Of a stretch of 64,000 nt of DNA, positions 58,427 through 64,000 are shown piece by piece. The translations under genes were made by a program, and so were the position numbers. Source of the stretch: Colwellia sp. MB3u-41 (GTDB taxonomy: Bacteria > Pseudomonadota > Gammaproteobacteria > Enterobacterales > Alteromonadaceae); the NCBI RefSeq assembly GCF_014076845.1, contig NZ_JACGUT010000084.1:248001-312000 (forward strand). Direction: 5' to 3'. Position 1 is the stretch's first letter. Each line of letters begins with the position of its first letter. The notes under the pieces were generated by a model that was not told where the DNA came from, did not search any database, and saw only the letters and a list, made by a program, of their open reading frames with translations.

Positions 58427-58518
58427 GGAGAGCTGTCCGAGTGGCCGAAGGAGCTCCCCTGCTAAGGGAGTAACGGCTTTAAATCCGTTCGAGAGTTCGA
58501 ATCTCTCGCTCTCCGCCA
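58427..58518 (+). tRNA. tRNA-Ser (GCT)
   Basis: A 92-nt class II tRNA with encoded CCA. Anticodon stem CTCCC/GGGAG, loop CTGCTAA with anticodon GCT at 58461-58463, long variable arm, T-loop GTTCGAATC, acceptor GGAGAGC/GCTCTCC. It decodes AGC/AGU. Position after csrA matches E. coli serV. Confidence 0.97.
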
Positions 58519-58608
58519 TTACTTTTATCATGGGTAACTTTGATAAGAATAGTAAACGCAAAGAAATTTGCTATCTTTAGACTAAGATATAAAAAATAGT
58601 TCATGTGA

Positions 58609-58685
58609 GGGCGCGTAGCTCAGCTGGATAGAGTACCTGGCTACGAACCAGGCGGTCGCAGGTTCGACTCCTGCCGCGCCCACCA
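58609..58685 (+). tRNA. tRNA-Arg (ACG), copy 1
   Basis: 77 nt with encoded CCA. Acceptor GGGCGCG/CGCGCCC, anticodon stem CCTGG/CCAGG, loop CTACGAA with anticodon ACG at 58643-58645 (A34 to be edited to inosine by TadA). Decodes CGU, CGC, CGA. Syntenic with E. coli argVYZQ. Confidence 0.97.
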
Positions 58686-58779
58686 TTCTTCTTTATTGAA
58701 TTGTGGAATAAGCAAATATCAAGGCTTATAAAATTAATGGATATTATCTTTGAACAAGATATTAAAAAAGGTTTACTGT

Positions 58780-58856
58780 GGGCGCGTAGCTCAGCTGGAT
58801 AGAGTACCTGGCTACGAACCAGGCGGTCGCAGGTTCGACTCCTGCCGCGCCCACCA
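58780..58856 (+). tRNA. tRNA-Arg (ACG), copy 2
   Basis: Identical to copy 1 along its 77 nt. The upstream spacer (GCTTATAAAA...GTTTACTGTG) resembles that before copy 3, showing duplication of tRNA plus spacer. Confidence 0.97.
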
Positions 58857-58873
58857 CCTTTGCTGTAAAGCTG

Positions 58874-58904
58874 AAAAAACCAATCTTCGGATTGGTTTTT
58901 TTTC
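58874..58904 (+). terminator. UUCG-loop terminator after tRNA-Arg copy 2
   Basis: Arms AAAACCAATC / GATTGGTTTT with a TTCG tetraloop and T-run. The same hairpin recurs at 59134-59160 and 59463-59488. Confidence 0.88.
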
Positions 58905-59035
58905 TCCTGTAAAATAGCACCATCAATAATTAAAATATAATCCTTTGTGATAGTGTTTAAATTGTTAAGCATATACCAAGCTTATAAAAATAATGGGTAT
59001 TATCTTTTAACCAGATATTAAATAACGTTTACTGT

Positions 59036-59112
59036 GGGCGCGTAGCTCAGCTGGATAGAGTACCTGGCTACGAACCAGGCGGTCGCAGGTTCGACTCCTG
59101 CCGCGCCCACCA
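59036..59112 (+). tRNA. tRNA-Arg (ACG), copy 3
   Basis: Identical to copies 1 and 2. It lies beyond the first UUCG terminator and so probably needs its own promoter in the 179-bp spacer, or read-through. Followed by a second UUCG hairpin at 59134-59160. Confidence 0.96.
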
Positions 59113-59134
59113 CCTTTGCTGTAAAGCAGGAATA

Positions 59135-59295
59135 AACCAATCTTCGGATTGGTTTTTTTTCGGCTAAAATAAAGTAAAGGCTTTATAGGATTAAAATGAT
59201 GCTTGATAGACCGAGCAGACAAAAATGGCTACGAAGCTAACCTCTTCCGGTCGCAGGTTCGACTCCTGCCGCGCCCACCACCTTTGCTGTAAAGC
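59135..59295 (+). repeat. 161-bp direct repeat, first copy
   Basis: Contains a UUCG terminator, a spacer, a tRNA-Arg relic and the flank CACCTTTGCTGTAAAGC. It recurs at 59463-59623 with three mismatches that I could find (a G for A in the spacer, two changes in the T-arm). Confidence 0.9.
59227..59280 (+). pseudogene. tRNA-Arg relic A
   Basis: Anticodon-loop piece GGCTACGAA (59227-59235), then 13 unrelated bases, then the exact 3' part from GGTCGCAGG to CCACCA (59249-59280). The D-arm and 5' acceptor strand are missing, so no functional tRNA. Confidence 0.88.
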
Positions 59296-59299
59296 AGGA

Positions 59300-59464
59300 T
59301 TGATACCAGGGCCACCAAGTTATTGCTCATTTGTGCTGGTTAAAATCAACCATTACTGCGTTACTCTCAATCCCAATAGCCAGCTATTGCTCAATCGGGT
59401 GCCTTGTCCTGATTAATTTCCCCTACGCACAAGCTGAACACAAACTTAATGGAAATGGTATGAA
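59300..59464. mobile_element. MITE-like insertion of about 165 bp
   Basis: It separates the two 161-bp repeats. Ends TTGATACCA and TGGTATGAA form 9-bp inverted repeats with one mismatch. No ORF. Internal palindromes include CAATAGC-CA-GCTATTG. The sequence before and after joins as expected for an insertion into the GCAGGA-AACCAATC flank. No transposase gene or clear target duplication is visible. Confidence 0.5.
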
Positions 59465-59623
59465 CCAATCTTCGGATTGGTTTTTTTTCGGCTAAAATAA
59501 AGTGAAGGCTTTATAGGATTAAAATGATGCTTGATAGACCGAGCAGACAAAAATGGCTACGAAGCTAACCTCTTCCGGTCGCAAGTTGGACTCCTGCCGC
59601 GCCCACCACCTTTGCTGTAAAGC
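59463..59623 (+). repeat. 161-bp direct repeat, second copy
   Basis: Second copy of the unit at 59135-59295, at an exact offset of 328 bp. It starts with the third UUCG hairpin and ends CTGTAAAGC. Confidence 0.9.
59555..59608 (+). pseudogene. tRNA-Arg relic B
   Basis: Same structure as relic A, but the T-arm has changed from CAGGTTCGAC to CAAGTTGGAC, breaking the invariant TTC. Older or freer decay than relic A. Confidence 0.88.
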
Positions 59624-59674
59624 GCTTCCAAGTATTTCAGCTTACCTAAACCACAACAAATAATATGTTGAGGA

Positions 59675-60349
59675 TTAATCAATACGCAAATGATTACGTA
59701 ATAACATGTGGGTAAAAGAAGTTTTTAAATAAAAACCTCGAGGGAGAGTTTGAAACGGTTGACCGTGTTTATTAAAGGCTTGTGTTTTAGCTTGGCTATT
59801 GGCCGCTTTAGGGCGAAGTTGTAGCACTTGTCCGTGTTTTCCTGAAATATTTTCAACTTCCCCTAGAACAATCATATCAGTAAGTTCTTGCCAATCTAAT
59901 GCAAGTAATTGTTCTTCTTCAGGAGACGGAGACCAAATAAAGGGAGTGCCAACTATGCGTTCACCTATTGGAATATGTCGCTCAGAAATAACTGGCACCC
60001 ATAGCACCCGGGCCATTTTGTTACGAATATGACTAGTTTGCCAACTCGCACCTACTAAGCCTGTTAATGGTGCAACGCAAACAAAGGTGGTTTCTAAAGG
60101 CTTACCTTGTGTATTAATGGGCAATGACTTTAATTCAATACCTAAATGTGGAAAATCTGGTTCGGGCTTTGACCCTGCGCTAGCGCCAAGAACTTGCTCA
60201 AGTAAAAGGCCTATCCAACCTTTTTCGCGTGTTAAATTCTTAGGGACGATTACGCCTGCTTGCTCAGCTATTTCGGCTAAATTAACCCCCGCTAGTGCCT
60301 GTGCTCTTTTGCGTAATTCATTTTCATTAGTGGGAATATTAATGTTAAT
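59675..60349 (-). CDS. mutH: DNA mismatch-repair endonuclease MutH, non-canonical start
   Basis: Nicks the unmethylated strand at hemimethylated GATC when activated by MutS-MutL. The frame translates to a full MutH (about 224 residues against 229 in E. coli): [52 protein letters not shown] and LPRGFYLK. Catalytic Asp65, Glu72 and Lys74 keep the E. coli spacing. Yet from the in-frame TAA at 60362-60364 to the TTG at 60122-60124, which lies after the catalytic residues, there is no ATG, GTG, TTG or CTG. ATT codons at 60349, 60343 and 60337 are the best starts; AGAG lies eight bases before 60349. Divergent from rppH. Confidence 0.85.
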   Translation of the reverse strand: MNINIPTNENELRKRAQALAGVNLAEIAEQAGVIVPKNLTREKGWIGLLLEQVLGASAGSKPEPDFPHLGIELKSLPINTQGKPLETTFVCVAPLTGLVGASWQTSHIRNKMARVLWVPVISERHIPIGERIVGTPFIWSPSPEEEQLLALDWQELTDMIVLGEVENISGKHGQVLQLRPKAANSQAKTQAFNKHGQPFQTLPRGFYLKTSFTHMLLRNHLRID

Positions 60350-60504
60350 AACTAAAGCTCTTTAGTAGTGATCTTTCTTTGGTCAGTATAAAGATTCGAA
60401 ACTTTTCGCGCTATAGTTAAATAAAATAAAAAATTAATTAATTGCCCGCAAGCCCATATTATGGAAGAATCAAACTATATTTTATGAAGTTATTGGGAAT
60501 TCCT

Positions 60505-61011
60505 TTGATAGATGCCGAAGGCTATCGAGCTAATGTCGGCATAGTCATAATCAATGATAGAGGACAAGTGTTTTGGGCTAGGCGTTATGGTCAACACTCT
60601 TGGCAATATCCACAAGGGGGGGTTGATGAGGGAGAAACAGCAGAAGAAACCATGTACCGGGAATTACACGAAGAAGTGGGATTAAAACCGGAACATGTCA
60701 GTATTGTTGCTTCGACAAAACACTGGTTGAGATATAAATTACCAAAACGTTTAATTAGGCATGAAAGTAAACCTGTTTGTATTGGGCAAAAACAGAAATG
60801 GTTTTTACTTAAGCTAACTTCAGAAGAGTCTGCGGTTGACTTGCTTCACTCTGATCATCCAGAGTTTGATGATTGGCGTTGGGTAAGTTACTGGTACCCA
60901 GTGCGTCAGGTGGTGTCTTTTAAACGTGAAGTTTACCGTAAAGTGATGAAGGAATTTGCGCAGGCGTCTATGCCTTCTTATCGTCATCATAACCGTAAAC
61001 GACGTAGTTGA
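60505..61011 (+). CDS. rppH: RNA 5'-pyrophosphohydrolase RppH
   Basis: Nudix hydrolase that removes pyrophosphate from mRNA 5' ends and so triggers decay. The Nudix box [20 protein letters not shown] is intact; [11 protein letters not shown] precedes it. The TTG at 60505 after TTGGGAATT is preferred because it gives [15 protein letters not shown], aligning with residue 1 of E. coli RppH (MIDDDGYRPNVGIVI); upstream ATG 60484 and the frame start at 60442 would add residues absent from the family. About 168 residues with a basic tail. Confidence 0.93.
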   Translation: MIDAEGYRANVGIVIINDRGQVFWARRYGQHSWQYPQGGVDEGETAEETMYRELHEEVGLKPEHVSIVASTKHWLRYKLPKRLIRHESKPVCIGQKQKWFLLKLTSEESAVDLLHSDHPEFDDWRWVSYWYPVRQVVSFKREVYRKVMKEFAQASMPSYRHHNRKRRS

Positions 61012-61030
61012 TTATTATTATGTAGCCGTT

Positions 61031-61058
61031 TTTACGATTAAAACAACAGATGTATAAT
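61031..61058 (+). promoter_or_regulatory. candidate ptsP promoter
   Basis: TTTACG (61031-61036), 16-bp spacer, TATAAT (61053-61058). Transcription would start at the edge of the 20-bp palindrome, giving a structured ptsP leader. Confidence 0.5.
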
Positions 61059-61060
61059 AT

Positions 61061-61107
61061 ACCTATTACACTTTAAGATATAAGCTGTATCTTAAAGTGT
61101 AATAGGT
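61061..61107 (+). repeat. 20-bp perfect inverted repeat in the ptsP leader
   Basis: Arms at 61061-61080 and 61088-61107 (outer part ACCTATTACAC / GTGTAATAGGT) are fully complementary around the loop TAAGCTG. It lies between a TATAAT box and a second, terminator-like hairpin. Could be a leader RNA element, a protein-binding palindrome or part of the rppH terminator. Confidence 0.75.
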
Positions 61108-61110
61108 TAT

Positions 61111-61136
61111 AAATAGCTTGCTTGCAAGCTATTTTT
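61111..61136 (+). terminator. terminator-like hairpin just before ptsP
   Basis: Arms AAATAGCTTG / CAAGCTATTT, loop CTTG, then TTATTT. It ends five bases before the ptsP ribosome site (61141), so any transcript from upstream must pass it. It may end rppH transcripts or act as an attenuator. Confidence 0.7.
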
Positions 61137-61150
61137 ATTTAAGGAGCAGT

Positions 61151-63427
61151 ATGTTAACAACCCTACGTAGAATCGTTCTTGAATTTAGCCAAAATGCTGA
61201 ACTCGACAGTGCTTTGCATCGTATGGTTGTACAAATAAAAGAAACGATGAATACTGATTGTTGCTCCATTTATCTTGCGGATCATCATAAACAACATTTT
61301 TTATTGGTGGCTTCTGACGGATTAGCAGAACGTTCATTAGGTCAAACAACGATTGGCTTCACCGAAGGGTTAGTCGGCTTAGTTGGTCAACGAGAAGAAC
61401 CCCTCAATATTGCGAACGCGCAACATCATCCACAATTTGTTCATGCCCCAGAAGTTGAAGAAGATGAACTCAATGCTTTTTTAGGTACCCCCATTATTCA
61501 TCGCCGTAAAGTATTGGGCATACTCTCTATTCAACAAAAAGAGGCTAGGTATTTTACCGAAAATGAAGAAGCCTTTTTAGTGACTTTATCAGCCCAATTA
61601 GCAACGTCATTAGCCAATGCCGAAGCTAATTTTTTAATCACCGAGCAAGATACCAATAGTCATTGGACTAAAGCATTGCAAGGTGTTGCTGGATCTTCAG
61701 GGGTCATGATAGGCGAAATGTTTGTTGTTTATCCTGTGGTAAGTTTAGCCACCGTATATTTGCAGCGAACTAAAACCCCTGTTCTAGAATTACAACTCTT
61801 TGAAGAAGCGGTTACGAAAACACGCATAGACTTCGATCTCATGACAAGTAAACTGCAAGGCATTATTGCTGACAGTTCTCTTGATATTTTCGATATGTAC
61901 AAGCAACTATTAGACAATGCTAATATCGGGAAAGAGGTGTCTGATAAAATAAAACTAGGCTGGACTGCTGAAAGTGCTTTAAAGCAGATAATTGATGGTT
62001 ATGTAATTCAATTTGAAGCATTAGATGATAGTTACTTTCGTGAAAGAGCCAGTGATATCCGTGATTTGGGTAATCGTTTACTACTAAATTTAAAAAATTT
62101 AAATATCAATGAAAAAGCGCCTCCTAACGAGTTTATACTCGTTGCTGAAGAAGTTACCGCTGCTATGCTCGCGCAGTATCAACACCAAGGTTTGAAAGGT
62201 GTTGTTTCGCTATTAGGCTCTAATAATTCCCATGCGGCTATTTTAGCAAGAGCTTTAGGTGTGCCCGCTGTAATGGGGATCGATAAAATTTCACTGAGTC
62301 GTTTACATCAAAAAAACTGCATTGTTGATGGTTACAGTGGTGAGCTTTTTGTTCAGCCTAACGAGGCGTTACAACGTGAATATCAGCACTTAATTAAACA
62401 AGAGACACGACTTGCTGATAAGGTTAAAAAAGTAGAGAAATTACCTGCTATTACAAAAGATGGTCATGCTATTGAACTGCAATTAAATGCAGGACTTTCT
62501 TCAGGGTTTGAACATTCAAAAAACTCAGGGGCAGCGGGGATCGGTTTATATCGTACTGAAATTCCTTTTATGAATCGTAGTTGTTTTCCTTCAGAGAGTG
62601 AGCAAACTCAACTTTATCGTCAAGTATTAAGCGCCTTCCCCAATCAGCCTGTTACTATGCGTACGCTTGATGTGGGTGGCGACAAGTCTTTGCCATACTT
62701 TCCTATAAATGAAGACAATCCATTTCTTGGTTGGCGTGGCATACGTATCACACTCGACCATCCTGAGATTTTCCTGTTACAAGTACGTGCGATGTTGCGC
62801 GCTAATGTTGGGCAAGAAAACTTAGAAATAATGTTACCGATGATTTCAAGTGTTGTAGAGGTAGATGAAGCTTCTCGTTTAATCAATCAAGCTTATTATG
62901 AACTGTCTGCTGAACTTAACTTTACCAGTGAAAAAAAGCTTACTCGTCCCAAAATTGGTATAATGATTGAAGTGCCGGGTATTATTTATCAACTGCCTGA
63001 ATTAGCGGACAAGGTTGATTTTTTTTCGGTAGGTAGTAATGATTTAACCCAGTATTTATTAGCGGTTGATCGTAACAATGCACGTGTTTCAGGTTTATAT
63101 AATTCATATCATCCCGCGGTTTTAAGAGCACTTAACCATATAGCTGAGCAATCAACTCGCTCATTAGTGCCATTGAGCTTATGTGGTGAGTTAGCGAGTG
63201 AACCAGCAGGTGCTTTATTATTATTAGCAATGGGGTATGACAAACTCAGTATGAACGCGCATAATATTGCAAAAATAAAATGGGTGATCCGTCATGTTGA
63301 CTTTCATCAAGTTAAATTGATGTTGGCGCATGTGCTTACCCTATCAACGTCTAAAAAAGTACACAGCTATTTAAATGAACAACTTGAGCTATTTGGTTTA
63401 GGCGGCTTCGTACGTGCAGGCAGGTAG
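61151..63427 (+). CDS. ptsP: PTS-Ntr enzyme I, PtsP
   Basis: A 758-residue phosphotransferase that takes phosphate from PEP and passes it to NPr and EIIA-Ntr, a regulatory chain tied to nitrogen, potassium and virulence control. It has an N-terminal GAF domain (about 15-165), then EI domains: N-terminal His domain with SHAAILARALGVPAVMG (His361), then the PEP-binding TIM barrel with GIGLYRTEIPFM, DVGGDKSLPYF and FFSVGSNDLTQYLLAVDR. The ATG at 61151 follows AAGGAG at ideal spacing; the frame opens at 61118, inside a hairpin. The GAF domain may sense glutamine/2-oxoglutarate as in other PtsP proteins. Confidence 0.96.
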   Translation: MLTTLRRIVLEFSQNAELDSALHRMVVQIKETMNTDCCSIYLADHHKQHFLLVASDGLAERSLGQTTIGFTEGLVGLVGQREEPLNIANAQHHPQFVHAPEVEEDELNAFLGTPIIHRRKVLGILSIQQKEARYFTENEEAFLVTLSAQLATSLANAEANFLITEQDTNSHWTKALQGVAGSSGVMIGEMFVVYPVVSLATVYLQRTKTPVLELQLFEEAVTKTRIDFDLMTSKLQGIIADSSLDIFDMYKQLLDNANIGKEVSDKIKLGWTAESALKQIIDGYVIQFEALDDSYFRERASDIRDLGNRLLLNLKNLNINEKAPPNEFILVAEEVTAAMLAQYQHQGLKGVVSLLGSNNSHAAILARALGVPAVMGIDKISLSRLHQKNCIVDGYSGELFVQPNEALQREYQHLIKQETRLADKVKKVEKLPAITKDGHAIELQLNAGLSSGFEHSKNSGAAGIGLYRTEIPFMNRSCFPSESEQTQLYRQVLSAFPNQPVTMRTLDVGGDKSLPYFPINEDNPFLGWRGIRITLDHPEIFLLQVRAMLRANVGQENLEIMLPMISSVVEVDEASRLINQAYYELSAELNFTSEKKLTRPKIGIMIEVPGIIYQLPELADKVDFFSVGSNDLTQYLLAVDRNNARVSGLYNSYHPAVLRALNHIAEQSTRSLVPLSLCGELASEPAGALLLLAMGYDKLSMNAHNIAKIKWVIRHVDFHQVKLMLAHVLTLSTSKKVHSYLNEQLELFGLGGFVRAGR

Positions 63428-63463
63428 TTTTCTTTGTTACTTTAATTTAAGAAGCAGTTAATA

Positions 63464-64000
63464 ATGTTATTGAGTATTTTTCTAACTTGCGTATTACTCG
63501 GCTCGGTTGTCGGCTTTTGTGCTGGCCTTTTAGGTATTGGTGGTGGGCTCATTATTGTCCCTGCTTTGGTTTATTTATTACCACAGTTAGGGATTGAGCC
63601 AAACTTAGTGATGCCGATGGCACTTGCCACCTCGTTAGCCACTATTGTTATTACTTCACTCTCTGCTGCTTTGGCACATCATCGTAATAGTAATATCCCT
63701 TGGCCCCTGGCAAAACTATTAATGCTAGCGATTGCATTAGGCTCATTATTGGGCGCTTTTATTGCTGATATACTTTCAGTGGAAGCCTTAAAAAATACGT
63801 TTGCTATTGCGGTGTTTCTTCTCTCATCATATATGTTTATTGCGATTAGTCGTGCCAAGAAACATAAATTGATTAATAATAGTGATGATGAAAAACTACC
63901 TAAAAATATCATCATTAAGCTTATTGGCTTTTTCACCGGTATCTTAGCAAGCCTTATGGGTATTGCGGGTGGCGCTATTTTGGTGCCCGTACTAAGTTAC
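63464..64000 (+). CDS. TSUP/TauE-SafE family permease (partial)
   Basis: First 179 residues of a membrane transporter cut by the window end. The N-terminal half-repeat GFCAGLLGIGGGLIIVPAL and the start of the second, GILASLMGIAGGAILVPVL, are the signature of the sulfite-exporter TauE/SafE family. Substrate may be sulfite, sulfonates or another organic anion. It starts 37 bp after ptsP and may be cotranscribed. Confidence 0.88.
   Translation, partial: MLLSIFLTCVLLGSVVGFCAGLLGIGGGLIIVPALVYLLPQLGIEPNLVMPMALATSLATIVITSLSAALAHHRNSNIPWPLAKLLMLAIALGSLLGAFIADILSVEALKNTFAIAVFLLSSYMFIAISRAKKHKLINNSDDEKLPKNIIIKLIGFFTGILASLMGIAGGAILVPVLSY

Noticed and set aside
58601-59222. Minus-strand ORFs with the phrase GGRGRSRTCDRLVRSQVLYPAELRA
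   Set aside because: They are antisense readings of the tRNA-Arg genes, a well-known false protein. The tRNA folds explain the sequence fully.

Overview
The window looks like chromosomal DNA of a marine, AT-rich gammaproteobacterium of the order Alteromonadales, most like Colwellia or its relatives. This is inferred from gene content and codon use; no rRNA gene was available to test it. It is core-genome-like sequence: no phage, no complete insertion sequence, no CRISPR array. The best anchor is the alaS-csrA-tRNA-Ser-tRNA-Arg block at 54.8-59.1 kb, which matches the E. coli order (recA)-recX-alaS-csrA-serV-argVYZQ. Here recX is a wreck and recA does not precede it.

Layout. 0.4-5.6 kb: a tightly overlapping operon of porin-like protein, small phosphate-binding-like protein, diguanylate cyclase and EAL phosphodiesterase. 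5.7-9.4 kb: a leucine-rich-repeat protein kinase, a cytochrome c'-like protein and the AMPylase SelO. 9.5-13.8 kb, minus strand: pheA, a MAPEG protein and a penicillin-acylase-type hydrolase. 14-16.8 kb: a DUF2058 protein, a glutaredoxin and the methionine-sulfoxide repair pair msrP-msrQ. 16.9-22.2 kb, minus: a secreted M4 metalloprotease, a small exported protein, a parvulin and an S9 peptidase. 22.5-25.8 kb: oxyR, then an ECF sigma factor with a one-TM probable anti-sigma and an exported coiled-coil protein. 26.4-28.8 kb, minus: two DUF1538 membrane proteins, a PII-like protein and a CBS protein in one overlapping operon. 29.1-35.0 kb: trans-4-hydroxy-L-proline catabolism with its GntR regulator and a 16-bp palindromic candidate operator. 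35.2-41.1 kb: sulfate activation (cysD, cysN, SLC13-type permease, cysC) ending in an overlapping DHH phosphoesterase. 41.2-43.6 kb: galE, a DTW-domain tRNA-modification gene and a DUF3010 gene. 43.8-54.1 kb, minus: a giant hybrid histidine kinase, an M3 dipeptidase lipoprotein and a BACON/propeller lipoprotein. 54.3-59.6 kb: recX pseudogene, alaS, csrA and a tRNA cluster full of relics. 59.7-64 kb: mutH, rppH, ptsP and the start of a TSUP permease.

The points most worth following are: the DUF1538/PII-like/CBS operon as an uncharacterised, probably nucleotide-regulated transport system; the porin/binding-protein/cyclase/phosphodiesterase operon; the DHH enzyme fused by overlap to cysC; mutH with no ATG, GTG or TTG before its catalytic residues; the decayed recX and tRNA copies; and the long palindrome plus terminator-like hairpin in front of ptsP.
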